Below are positions 1 through 7,391 of a DNA stretch of 9,958 bases, piece by piece; position 1 is the first letter of the stretch, and each line of letters starts with the position of its first letter. The DNA lies in assembly GCA_026415275.1 (NCBI GenBank), contig JAOAHK010000053.1, positions 1 through 9,958 of the forward strand, read 5' to 3'. A program made the position numbers and the translations under genes. A model generated the notes under the pieces. It did no database searches and was not told the DNA's origin. It saw only the letters and a list, made by a program, of their open reading frames with translations. The stretch comes from Anaerolineales bacterium (lineage in GTDB: Bacteria > Chloroflexota > Anaerolineae > Anaerolineales > UBA4823).

Positions 1-17
1 ATGTGTATAAGAGACAG
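1..17. other. Residual Tn5/Nextera mosaic-end adapter (not genomic)
   Basis: The first 17 bases, ATGTGTATAAGAGACAG, equal the last 17 bases of the 19-bp Tn5 mosaic end used in Nextera tagmentation libraries. Read on the minus strand they are the familiar adapter start CTGTCTCTTATACACAT. They lie exactly where the priA reading frame stops matching the family: residues up to position 18 are PriA-like and those after it are not. This is untrimmed library adapter at a contig end. Genuine sequence begins at base 18. Confidence 0.95.
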
Positions 18-1841
18 AATGCCCATTTGGCGGATGTGTGGACTATCGCACTCTGGACAGCGTTGGGGGCTCCTTCGACGATAGCCGCAGCGATGACACA
101 GCATAGGTTGCCATTTGGCTGTCAGTTCGCCGCCATGAACCGTTAAGGGAAGGTGACAACGCGGGCATTTAACTACATAGCCACAATTGCGGCAAAACAC
201 GTAGGTAGCCAACCCACGCCGATTGAGAAACAGAATGGCTTGTTGTCTGCAGGCTAACACCTGCTGCAGCTTTTCAGAGAGCAACCGGCTAAAGATCGAG
301 CGGTTACCTTGCTTTAGCTCTGCTCGCATATCGACAATCTTCACACTGGAAAGCCCGCGCTCATCCAATTTCTGGCTCTCTGGAAGCTGTGAAAAATCTT
401 TTTTTGAGTCGCTTTGGGTAGAGGCTTTCGCTGGAGGAAGAATTCGTTGGGAAAGGGTTATCCCCTGCCAAGCCCCTTGGCAGGCCCAAAAATATTGCTC
501 AATGGTTGGTGTGGCCGATCCGCAAAGGCAGACTCCCTTGGCAACTTGCATGTAGGCGATTGCAGCCTGAATTGTGTGATAGTTTGGTTGGGTCTCCTGA
601 TAATAAGAAGCATCATGACATTCATCAATGACCACTAAGCCTGGTTCGGTGAAGGGCATAAACAAAGCGCTGCGCGCCCCCACCATCACGGAGAGTTGCC
701 CTGTCCGACAACGTTGCCACATATCGAAGCGCTCCCCCGGTGACAAGCGAGAGTGATAGATGCCAACTTTGCCGAGAAAACGGGCTGAGAAACGCTCAAT
801 GGTCTGTGGGGTCAACGAGATTTCGGGCACCAAGACGATTGCCTGCTTTCCCGCCTTGAGAGTCTCTTCTACTGCGCGCAGGTATAGCTCGGTCTTACCC
901 GAACCGGTGACCCCTTGCAGCAAAATGGGCCTTGAGGTTTCACCTTGCCACGTTTGATGCAGAGCAGATGAAATCACTTGCCAGGCTGCAACTTGCTCGG
1001 CAGTTAGCTCAAAGGGGGGATAGGTAATCACCGCTTTAGACGCCAGGGGATCGCGCCATTGCATGCTTTCTTCTAGACGAATAGCCCCCAAAGCAGCCAA
1101 TTGCTTAAGATCAGAGGCGTTTGCACCGCACTCGGCGTATACCCAGGCGATCTCCACCGCCTTGCCTTCCTGAGCTAAAAACTCTAGCACTTTTCTTCGC
1201 CGCTCTTTTGTGTTGCCCCATCTTTGCCCATAACGAGCGAGGAAAGAGTCGAACTGAGCGGGGTCAAGGAGTAGCGAGACTGCTTTAACACGCTTGACAC
1301 CCACCTTGGGAGAAAGCAAAAATGGCTCGACTTCAATGATACCCTTGCGCACCAGAGGCTGGATCGCCTTACGCCAATCGTGCCGTCCAAAACGACGATC
1401 GAGTTGTGATCCAAGCCGTGCGCCATGCGCCTGAAGTTCCGCAACAATTTGTTTTTGGAGGGGCGTCCAATTTACGGCTGCAGTCTCGCCTTTCCAGCGA
1501 TAGAGCCAAGCACTGCGTTGTTTATACCCTTCGGGGAGCAAGAAGCCAATCCAATCCCCCAGCGGGGTCAGCGTTTCTTCAGCCATACGTTGGGCTAGCT
1601 CCAAGAGGAAAGGGGTGAGGATCGCTCGGTTCTCTAAAATTTGTTGGATAGGGCGAGTAGCATCAACCGAAGGAGATTCTACTTCTCTCCAAACAACCCC
1701 TTGCACCTGTTGGGAACCAAACGGCACCAAAACTAAAGCCCCAACCTCCAGCGCGCATGTTTCTAGTGGGTCGGGAAGATGATATTCATAAACCTCTGTA
1801 AGCTGAGGCAGGTTCAATGCAACCTGAAAATAACGCGGCAT
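18..1841 (-). CDS. priA: Primosomal protein N' (PriA replication-restart helicase), 3' end missing
   Basis: PriA is a superfamily 2 3'-to-5' DNA helicase that recognises stalled replication forks and helps reload the replicative helicase. The frame is open from ATG 1841 to the adapter junction, giving 608 residues of a protein normally about 730-830 aa. The N-terminal DNA-binding part (MPRYFQVALNLPQ, then PFG at about 53-55) leads into the helicase: LTAEQ at 279-283, Walker A GVTGSGKT with K316, DECH box D406-H409, and GSATP at 441-445. All eight zinc-binding cysteines of the PriA insertion are present (C550/553, 559/562, 582/585, 595/598). The part lost is the rest of helicase lobe 2, with the later motifs, and the C-terminal domain. 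The box reads DECH where DEEH is usual; the acidic pair is intact. The ATG directly follows the stop of the preceding CNNM gene, with GGAG about 12 nt upstream inside that gene. The truncation is an assembly artefact, not a pseudogene. Confidence 0.96.
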
Positions 1842-3155
1842 CTAGGAAATGCGCTCCAGAACAAGACGGGCGATGCGCAAGCCATCCATCGCCTCCACGC
1901 GAATGCGGACTCCATTGCATTCTACAATGTCGTTCACTTGGGGGATTCTGCCCAACTTTCCCAAAACAAAGCCGGCAATGGTATCGTAATTGGGATCAGA
2001 TAAACTCAATCCCAAACGTTCGTTAACTTCTTCAATCAGGGTCATGCCATCGATCAAGACCGATCCATCCGCTTGAACGATAATGGGCGGGGTAGTGTGG
2101 TCAAACGGATCACTGACTTCACCAACAATTTCTTCGAGCAAATCTTCCAAAGTGACGAGCCCACCTGTGCCACCGAACTCGTCCATGACAATTGCAATGT
2201 GCTGGCGGGCAGTGCGGAAACGATTGATCAAATCCCGCACGGTGAGGGTCTCTGGAACAAAAAGAGCTTCTCTCGCCAGCATTCTCGCTGTGTAGTTCTG
2301 ACGTTCTGGAGAAAGGATAGCGGGGAGCAAATCTTTGAGATGAACAATCCCTATAATCTGATCCAAACTGTCATCGTAGACCGGAAATTTGGTATAACCG
2401 CTTTGGTTGGTCAATTGAATAATTTCTGGCAGAGTGGTTTCAGCTTCTACCGCCACCATCTCAGTGCGCGGGATCATCACCTGACGGACAAGTTGTTGCC
2501 CAAGGTCGAAAATTGCTTCCAGCATTTCCCCCTGCTCTTCTTGAAAGACACCCTGTTCGGTGCTGGCTGCGACCATCATGCGCAATTCTTCGACAGATAA
2601 GACATTTGTCTTTTGTTCACCCGAACGGATTCCCAAGCGGCTGAGCAGAAAATTCGCCGAGCTATTTAAGATCCACACAAAGGGCTGGAAAATCTTTTGC
2701 AAGGAAACCAACGGACCCGCCAGAGCTAGAGCTGCACGTTCCGGGTATTGTAAGGCAATTGCTTTGGGCACTAACTCGCCAAACACCACTAGCAAGAACG
2801 TAACCAAACCAAACGCAAAACCGGTTGCCAGACTGCTTGCAAAACCTAGATGAATCGAGGGTGAGAGTCGACGAAACAAGGGAAGAAAGACATCGGCTAA
2901 AGCTGGCTCGCCAATCCAACCCAGAGCCAAACCCGAAAGCGTGACCCCCAATTGCACAGTGGCAATCATGCGCACCGGGTCACTTGTCGCCCGTTTTGCC
3001 CAGTGTGCTGCTTTCACCCCCTGGTGGTCGAGTTCCTCCAAACGAGTTTTGCGCACGGTGACTAGTGCATATTCAGCGGTAACGAAGAAGGCATTGGTCA
3101 AAATAAAGAAAAGAACCAACAGAAGTTCAAAAAAATCAGACAACAGACTCTCCAA
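1842..3155 (-). CDS. CNNM (DUF21) + CBS-pair membrane protein, HlyC/CorC (hemolysin C-like) family
   Basis: With a TTG start at 3155 the product is 437 aa, normal for this family. The N-terminal CNNM domain (about 1-185) has several hydrophobic segments (about 8-27, 66-82, 108-128, 140-165) and the hallmark GELVPKAIA at 126-134. A CBS pair follows (about 222-345), with MIPRTEM at 227-233 and [19 protein letters not shown] at 325-343, then a CorC_HlyC C-terminal domain (about 355-435). Family members are inner-membrane proteins linked to Mg2+ or Co2+ transport or resistance, with CBS domains that can sense adenine nucleotides; the substrate here is unknown. The start is uncertain. No in-frame ATG lies between the Memo stop and the first membrane helix. 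GTG at 3224 or 3200 is possible, and an ATG at 3398 would overlap the Memo gene by 169 bp. TTG 3155 gives the typical short N-terminus ([13 protein letters not shown]) but has no clear Shine-Dalgarno. The stop abuts priA. Confidence 0.93.
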   Translation of the reverse strand: MESLLSDFFELLLVLFFILTNAFFVTAEYALVTVRKTRLEELDHQGVKAAHWAKRATSDPVRMIATVQLGVTLSGLALGWIGEPALADVFLPLFRRLSPSIHLGFASSLATGFAFGLVTFLLVVFGELVPKAIALQYPERAALALAGPLVSLQKIFQPFVWILNSSANFLLSRLGIRSGEQKTNVLSVEELRMMVAASTEQGVFQEEQGEMLEAIFDLGQQLVRQVMIPRTEMVAVEAETTLPEIIQLTNQSGYTKFPVYDDSLDQIIGIVHLKDLLPAILSPERQNYTARMLAREALFVPETLTVRDLINRFRTARQHIAIVMDEFGGTGGLVTLEDLLEEIVGEVSDPFDHTTPPIIVQADGSVLIDGMTLIEEVNERLGLSLSDPNYDTIAGFVLGKLGRIPQVNDIVECNGVRIRVEAMDGLRIARLVLERIS

Positions 3156-3195
3156 TAAGACAAATGATGAGGACGGAACTTCCCACAGGTTCTTG

Positions 3196-3211
3196 ACCAC
3201 CTGCGGGTGGT
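3196..3211 (-). promoter_or_regulatory. Small hairpin in the Memo-CNNM gap
   Basis: On the minus strand ACCACC and GGTGGT form a perfect 6-bp stem around the 4-nt loop CGCA. It lies between the Memo stop at 3230 and the preferred CNNM start at 3155. There is no T-run after it, so it is not a standard terminator; an RNA-processing or translation-coupling role is only a guess. If the CNNM gene really starts at GTG 3224 or 3200, this hairpin is partly coding. Confidence 0.3.
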
Positions 3212-3229
3212 TGGCAAAGAGCACGACGA

Positions 3230-4087
3230 CTAATTTACGCTCGGGTTGCTGCGCAAGATTACCGCTGCGCCATAGCCTACGACTTCGTGATAGTCTCCCG
3301 TAACATCTCCCGATGTGGCATAATGCAAAACCTGAATGCGATCTGCACCGAGTTCTTTCGCTGCCCACATTGCGGCTGCCACTGCCGATCGTCCACAAGC
3401 AAACCCCTTGCCTTCAATTTCAGCTTGTAAGAAATAGAGCGGATCGAACTTTTCCATGCGGTGCAACATTTCGCGATCGAGTTTTTCCGCTAGGGGTTGG
3501 GGATAGAAATGAGATAAATCGGTGCTAGCCACAATCAGCGCAGATTTACCCTGCAGCACCTCTGCTAAAGCAATTCCCAATACCCTGAGACTCTGGGGTT
3601 GATCACTGCCGATCATGAGGGGCAGTAACTGAAACGACCCCAACACTCTCTGAAGAAATGGGAGGTGAATCTCCAACGAATGCTCTTCGTCTGCTCTCAC
3701 CCTCTTCACCGACTCACCTACCTCGTTGATAAGTTGTTGTTCCAATGCTTTCAGCGCCGCTTGATCGATAGGGACGATCCCCAAAGGAGTCTCATAGGCT
3801 TGGTGAGCGCTGGTCACGTAGGCTGCAAAATAGGGACGATGTTGCGGAGCAAGAACAGCAACAAGATCGAAGGATTTCCCTTGTAAAAGCGAATAAGCGT
3901 AAGCAGCTACGGGGCCTGAATATTGGTGCCCAGCGTGAGGGGCAATTATTCCCACAATCTCTCCCTCAAACCTAGGCGGAGAAGCGAAAGCAAGATATTC
4001 GTCGATTCGTTGGGCTAGAACTTGGGGGTTTGCCGGATACCAACGGCCTGCCAATGGAGAAGGACGAACATCCAACCTTTCATCCAT
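3230..4087 (-). CDS. AmmeMemoRadiSam system protein B (Memo family, class III extradiol dioxygenase fold)
   Basis: A 285-aa protein starting at ATG 4087 (MDERLDVRPSPLAGRWYP). The start is chosen because AGGAGA (4100-4095) sits 7 nt upstream; an ATG at 4117 would add 10 residues without a comparable site. Family signatures run in order: AGRWYP (13-18), IIAPHAGHQYSG (47-58), the H83 region PQH (81-83), STDLSHF (188-194), FACGRSA (229-235) and TSGDVTGDYHEVVGYGAA (258-275). By alignment from memory, H51, H83, H193 and C231 correspond to the putative metal or active-site residues of human Memo1. The usual GPNH-type motif is APQH here. In many prokaryotes this protein is encoded near an AMMECR1-domain protein and a radical SAM protein, but neither is in the window. 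Biochemical function is unsettled; Memo1 has been linked to copper or iron binding and redox chemistry. It is the first gene of the leftward cluster, 74 bp before the preferred start of the CNNM gene. Confidence 0.93.
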   Translation of the reverse strand: MDERLDVRPSPLAGRWYPANPQVLAQRIDEYLAFASPPRFEGEIVGIIAPHAGHQYSGPVAAYAYSLLQGKSFDLVAVLAPQHRPYFAAYVTSAHQAYETPLGIVPIDQAALKALEQQLINEVGESVKRVRADEEHSLEIHLPFLQRVLGSFQLLPLMIGSDQPQSLRVLGIALAEVLQGKSALIVASTDLSHFYPQPLAEKLDREMLHRMEKFDPLYFLQAEIEGKGFACGRSAVAAAMWAAKELGADRIQVLHYATSGDVTGDYHEVVGYGAAVILRSNPSVN

Positions 4088-4094
4088 AACCAAC

Positions 4095-4100
4095 TCTCCT
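4095..4100 (-). promoter_or_regulatory. Shine-Dalgarno AGGAGA for the Memo gene
   Basis: The minus strand reads AGGAGA followed by 7 nt (GTTGGTT) and then ATG at 4087. This strong, well-spaced site decides the start against the upstream in-frame ATG at 4117. Confidence 0.75.
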
Positions 4101-4140
4101 ATATCGTTAAACCACACTGTAAACCGTCTGAATTATCTTC

Positions 4141-4151
4141 ATTTTAGCATA
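4141..4151 (-). promoter_or_regulatory. Candidate extended -10 promoter for the Memo-CNNM-priA cluster
   Basis: On the minus strand TATGCTAAAAT is an extended -10 element: TG, one base, then TAAAAT (5 of 6 to TATAAT). Transcription would begin near 4134 and give a leader of about 46 nt before ATG 4087. I see no good -35, which extended -10 promoters can lack. Confidence 0.35.
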
Positions 4152-4401
4152 AGCAATGCTCTTTTGCACACCTTCATTTCCGAGAAACATACAAAGTCGA
4201 GCAAGGGCAATCTTGGAGTTCTGTCCTAGCCCAATATGAGCAAGCGGTCTTTCCAAGTCTAATTCGAGATGAGTTCGAGTTTCATAGCGTCGAATGGGAG
4301 ACTCTGATTCGGTTTTGGCTGCAATGGTTCTGTAATAGGGTGAGAACATTTTATTATTGATATGTGAGGTGAGATAGAATGGGCTATTTTCTATTCCTGC
4401 G

Positions 4402-4423
4402 GCGGGACGTAGCAACATCCCGC
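4402..4423. repeat. Inverted repeat / hairpin in the intergenic region
   Basis: GCGGGA (4402-4407) and TCCCGC (4418-4423) are perfect inverted arms around a 10-nt loop. No T-run follows on either strand, so it is not a clear terminator. It stands at the left edge of the repeat-like tract at 4425-4563 and may belong to the same element. Confidence 0.45.
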
Positions 4424-4424
4424 A

Positions 4425-4563
4425 TGTTCTTCCGAAGGAGCTTTGTGACGGAGGAGTCGAAGATTTCTCTCATCGGTCGAAATGACACTGCTTCGGGTGA
4501 AATAACATGGGAGAGCACTTTGGAAACCACATGAGAGATTACATCCGAAACGACAAAATGACG
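4425..4563 (+). repeat. Degenerate short repeats, resembling a decayed dispersed intergenic element
   Basis: CGGTCGAAATGACA (4474-4487) and CGGGTGAAATAACA (4494-4507) match at 11 of 14 positions with a 20-bp period. A weaker relative, CGACAAAATGACG, lies at 4551-4563. TCTCTCAT (4466-4473) is inverted as ATGAGAGA (4531-4538). The wording (GAGTCGAAGATTTCTC then TCGAAATGACA) resembles short non-coding repeats scattered between genes of many bacteria. Whether it occurs elsewhere in this genome cannot be judged from one copy. No transposase is present. Confidence 0.35.
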
Positions 4564-4607
4564 GGATGGATCTGAAGTGGACAGAGATTTTGCTAATCTA
4601 AAACACT

Positions 4608-4631
4608 CAAACTTGGTTTATACAAACTTGG
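4608..4631 (+). repeat. 9-bp direct repeat CAAACTTGG x2, possible regulator site
   Basis: CAAACTTGG occurs at 4608-4616 and 4623-4631, exact copies with a 15-bp period, separated by TTTATA. They lie about 100 bp before the kinase start. Tandem exact sites upstream of a regulatory operon are compatible with an activator or repressor site, but a chance repeat cannot be excluded. Confidence 0.35.
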
Positions 4632-4707
4632 ATAAGGTGGCAGAGACATTTGGCAAATTGCCCCAAGGCGAGATTATCATTTCGCAATAAAACTTTCCAA
4701 AGTAGGG

Positions 4708-4713
4708 TAAAAT
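4708..4713 (+). promoter_or_regulatory. Weak candidate -10 (TAAAAT) for the kinase-regulator operon
   Basis: TAAAAT matches the -10 consensus at 5 of 6 positions but has only poor -35 candidates at the right distance (around 4685-4690). A start near 4720 would leave a leader of about 14 nt beginning within the palindrome at 4717-4732. An alternative pair, TTGGCA (4650-4655) and TATCAT (4675-4680), has a long 19-bp spacer. Neither is strong, so the promoter may need an activator. Confidence 0.25.
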
Positions 4714-4716
4714 CAT

Positions 4717-4732
4717 AGCTATCCGGGTAGCT
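4717..4732. promoter_or_regulatory. 16-bp near-palindrome abutting the kinase start codon (candidate operator or RNA hairpin)
   Basis: AGCTATCCGGGTAGCT matches its reverse complement at 14 of 16 positions: perfect 5-bp arms AGCTA/TAGCT around TCCGGG. It ends one base before ATG 4734. The only Shine-Dalgarno-like bases, GGG at 4725-4727, lie in its centre. It could be an operator for a dimeric protein, for example the NarL-type regulator encoded in the same operon, or an mRNA hairpin that limits ribosome access. Both roles are inference. Confidence 0.4.
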
Positions 4733-4733
4733 T

Positions 4734-7391
4734 ATGGATGACCGTTTTCTATTTCCCGAAGCCCATTTGATCCGTCAGCTTGTCAAACAAATCCCCGCCG
4801 GCTATCCGCTTCAAGTAGAGGGTTTCATAAAACAGTTCTTGGATTCGCTAGAAGATATTATTGTCATTGTCGACCGCCAAAGCATTATCCACTATGCCAA
4901 TCCCACTGCCATCCGACGCTTTGGGGGTATTCCTGACCAAATCATCGGTAAAACGCTGTTTGAGATGATGCCCTTCCCTCAGGTAAAAGACCGTTGGCGA
5001 ATCCTTCTCAATGCTTTGGAGCAGCATAAGTTTTTTTCCTTTGTCGATCGGGGACATGGAAAATATGCGTTAACACACATCTTTCCCTTTCCAGCTCAAG
5101 ACTCCATGCAGGAGTATTTTCTGCTTTTCACCCTTGAAGCCACCGGGCAGATTGTTGCATCAAACACTAATCTATTATCCACCCAGACAGCATTTGAGGA
5201 AACCCTAAGAGTAGTGCGTGAAACATCGACGGAATCCATCGCTTCACCCGATTTTCAACACCACTTGCGGACTGCGCTAGCGTTGGCAAACGCAGCGAGC
5301 GGAGCCAGCCTTGCCGAAGATTTGCATTCCGCTTTGAACACCCTATGCACCCAAGCTTGTGTTGCTCTCGATGCTCCCGCTGCTGTTGTCAGACTGTACA
5401 ACTCGCGCAATGAGACATTAGATTTTGCCGGCTCCTATGGGTTATCTGAAGAGCACATCCGCAAGAACTTTGCTATTCCTTATGCGCCATTAGCTTATCT
5501 TGCCTCAACTGCCGCCCCGCGTGTATTTGTAGCTGATCTCGATCAAAGCCCTCCTACCCCTGCTGACCAACTGCCCTATCGTCAACAATTGGCAGCCTCT
5601 GTGATTGCCAACATCGTCCGTCAAAACCGCTTTCTAGGTGTGCTGATCATTCTCATCCCAAAAGCTCATCCGCCGCTCTCCAGGGAAGACTTGCTCTTTG
5701 TGCAGGCAATAGCTGAACAGGCTTCGATTTCAATTGATCGTTTTCGTTTAATGAAAATTCATGAAAGGCGCACCAAAGAACTGGAAAACTTGGTGCGCAT
5801 CGGGATTGAATTGAGAGAAGTGCTCAGTAAAAAAGATGTGTTGGTCACCATCCTAAACAAGCTGGCAAACGATCTTGACTTGAACCTAGGTGCAACCTAT
5901 CTGAACGAGGAGCACCGGTACGTCTTGGTGGCAAACATTGGAGGGGGTCAAAACCTTCCACAATGGTTAGCGATTCCGCCCAATCCCCACTGGCACGGTG
6001 GAAAGCCGCTCTATTTCACGCAGCTCTCCTTGGCTAATGACCTGCTCTTCGAGGGATTCTCTGACCCACCCGATTCCGAACCAATAGCCGGCTTGGCAAT
6101 CCCATTCCGAACGCCCACATCTGTTGTAGGAGTTTTGCTTTTGGGGTTTAACCAGCCAGTTCGGTTGTCGAGCGATGATTACCATAAGCTTTACCTTTTA
6201 CAAGAAATTGGAGATGCTGCTCTGCACCGCTCCAACTCCCTAGAACACCTTGAGAGACTGGTTTTAGACCGCACTCGAGAGCTCAGCATCCTCTATGAAG
6301 TCACTTCAATTCTCAATGCTCCAACAGATTTACGCTCTTCCATCGACCAAGTCCTTGAGAGTGTCTTATCCATCCTCAAGGCAGATTTTGCAGCAATCCA
6401 TCTTTACAACCCCGGGGAGAAAGGGTTGTCGATGTATTTATATAAAAGTGCCTTCAACTTCGATAGACTTGAGAACCTAGCAAGTTTGCCGGAGGGTTCC
6501 CCTTGGGAAATAGTGTTCAGTCAGAACGACATGCTCGTCCTCAATACATACCCTCAGGAGACAAACAATCTCGCACATGCTGCCGAGACAAAATTTACCT
6601 ATTTAGGCCTGCCAATTCGCAACAAAGGCGAAATTTTGGGAGTGCTGAGCTTATTCAGTAATCATGAACAAACTTTCTCGCTCAATGATCAAGTGATTTT
6701 GACGGCAATTTCTGATCAGCTTGGACTTGCTATCGAGCGTGCGCGGTTGAGAGAACAAGGTGAAGAAATTGCCAAGCTAGAAGAAAGGCAACGCCTGGCT
6801 CGCGACTTACACGATGCTCTCACTCAGTCGCTGTATAGTATGACTTTGTTGACCTCTGGCTATAAACGTTCCCTGCATCACGCCACAACAGAAGAGATCC
6901 TTCAATGGATGGATGATCTTAACGATGTTGCTCAGAATGCGCTTGCTGAATTGCGCTTATTGCTCTACGAATTGCGCCCTACAGCGCTAGAGCAAGATGG
7001 TTTACAAGGCGCACTAAAACGTCGCTTGGACGCAGTGGAAAAGCGAGCTGGAATCCACACCACGTTTGAGGTGCATGGCGGCTTCCGTTTACCCCCCGAA
7101 GACGAAGAACACTTTTATCGTATTGCTCAAGAAGCGCTCAACAACGCGCTGCAGCATGCACATCACTCCTCCATCCTGGTCAAGATCGAATCGACACCAA
7201 CACAATTCCAACTGTCTATTGTGGATGATGGAATTGGGTTTGATTTCGATCGAGTGATTCAACAGAATCACCATTCTGGTTTGAGCAATATGTTTGGCCG
7301 CGCCAGACAGATCGAAGCGCGCTTGACCATTGACTCTACCCCCGGTAAAGGCACAAAGTTGTTGATTACCAAAGAGTATAACCATGTCTGA
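4734..7391 (+). CDS. Soluble multi-sensor histidine kinase: PAS, three GAF domains, HisKA_3, HATPase
   Basis: An 885-aa kinase with no signal peptide or transmembrane segment, so a cytosolic sensor. Domains in order: PAS (about 28-135, with DIIVIVDRQSIIHYANPTA), GAF1 (about 190-336), GAF2 (about 348-498), GAF3 (about 516-672), HisKA_3 dimerisation domain (about 680-750) and HATPase (about 790-882), with short helical linkers between the GAF domains. The H-box is LARDLHDALTQSL with phospho-acceptor H693; D694 and Q698 give the DxxxQ phosphatase motif of NarX/DesK/LiaS-type kinases, so it may work both ways. The ATP site has EALNNALQHA (N804), DDGIGFD (D832, G833, G835), SGL (848-850) and TPGKGT (869-874). 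The ligand is unknown: I recognise no chromophore Cys or haem motif in the PAS or GAF domains. ATG 4734 is the only Met codon before the PAS domain, although its Shine-Dalgarno is weak. The stop overlaps the response-regulator start by 8 bp, indicating translational coupling. Confidence 0.95.
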   Translation: MDDRFLFPEAHLIRQLVKQIPAGYPLQVEGFIKQFLDSLEDIIVIVDRQSIIHYANPTAIRRFGGIPDQIIGKTLFEMMPFPQVKDRWRILLNALEQHKFFSFVDRGHGKYALTHIFPFPAQDSMQEYFLLFTLEATGQIVASNTNLLSTQTAFEETLRVVRETSTESIASPDFQHHLRTALALANAASGASLAEDLHSALNTLCTQACVALDAPAAVVRLYNSRNETLDFAGSYGLSEEHIRKNFAIPYAPLAYLASTAAPRVFVADLDQSPPTPADQLPYRQQLAASVIANIVRQNRFLGVLIILIPKAHPPLSREDLLFVQAIAEQASISIDRFRLMKIHERRTKELENLVRIGIELREVLSKKDVLVTILNKLANDLDLNLGATYLNEEHRYVLVANIGGGQNLPQWLAIPPNPHWHGGKPLYFTQLSLANDLLFEGFSDPPDSEPIAGLAIPFRTPTSVVGVLLLGFNQPVRLSSDDYHKLYLLQEIGDAALHRSNSLEHLERLVLDRTRELSILYEVTSILNAPTDLRSSIDQVLESVLSILKADFAAIHLYNPGEKGLSMYLYKSAFNFDRLENLASLPEGSPWEIVFSQNDMLVLNTYPQETNNLAHAAETKFTYLGLPIRNKGEILGVLSLFSNHEQTFSLNDQVILTAISDQLGLAIERARLREQGEEIAKLEERQRLARDLHDALTQSLYSMTLLTSGYKRSLHHATTEEILQWMDDLNDVAQNALAELRLLLYELRPTALEQDGLQGALKRRLDAVEKRAGIHTTFEVHGGFRLPPEDEEHFYRIAQEALNNALQHAHHSSILVKIESTPTQFQLSIVDDGIGFDFDRVIQQNHHSGLSNMFGRARQIEARLTIDSTPGKGTKLLITKEYNHV

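Larger units (their letters stand above)
4118..4733. other. Divergent intergenic region without a convincing gene
   Basis: About 616 bp separates the outermost possible start of the leftward cluster from the start of the rightward kinase. Short open frames here lack Shine-Dalgarno sites and recognisable motifs. The region holds a candidate leftward promoter (4141-4151), a hairpin (4402-4423), a tract of degenerate repeats (about 4425-4563), a 9-bp direct repeat (4608-4631), a weak rightward -10 (4708-4713) and a near-palindrome touching the kinase start (4717-4732). Each is listed separately. Confidence 0.7.

Noticed and set aside
1..17. A natural Tn5/IS50 end or mobile element at the window edge
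   Set aside because: The match is to the engineered mosaic end used in sequencing libraries, lies at the extreme end and cuts a housekeeping gene; no transposase is present.
2073..2600. 175-codon plus-strand open frame opposite the CNNM/CBS gene
   Set aside because: It lies wholly antisense to a gene with clear family motifs, has no Shine-Dalgarno or recognisable domain, and fits a shadow frame.
3230..3398. CNNM gene starting at ATG 3398, giving a 518-aa product
   Set aside because: The first 80 or so residues overlap the conserved C-terminus of the Memo gene and look unlike the family, rich in Arg and Ser with no hydrophobicity. The family N-terminus begins near 3155.
4107..4418. 103-codon minus-strand open frame upstream of the Memo gene
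   Set aside because: No Shine-Dalgarno before either Met, no motif I recognise. Its 5' end runs through the hairpin at 4402-4423 and its 3' part covers the candidate promoter of the Memo cluster. A small unknown gene is possible but unsupported.
4402..4423. Intrinsic terminator in the divergent intergenic region
   Set aside because: A 6-bp stem with a 10-nt loop and no T-run on either strand, between divergent genes, where no transcript is expected to end.
4118..4733. CRISPR array, tRNA or riboswitch in the long intergenic region
   Set aside because: No regular direct-repeat and spacer pattern, no cloverleaf, and no riboswitch core that I recognise; only short degenerate repeats.
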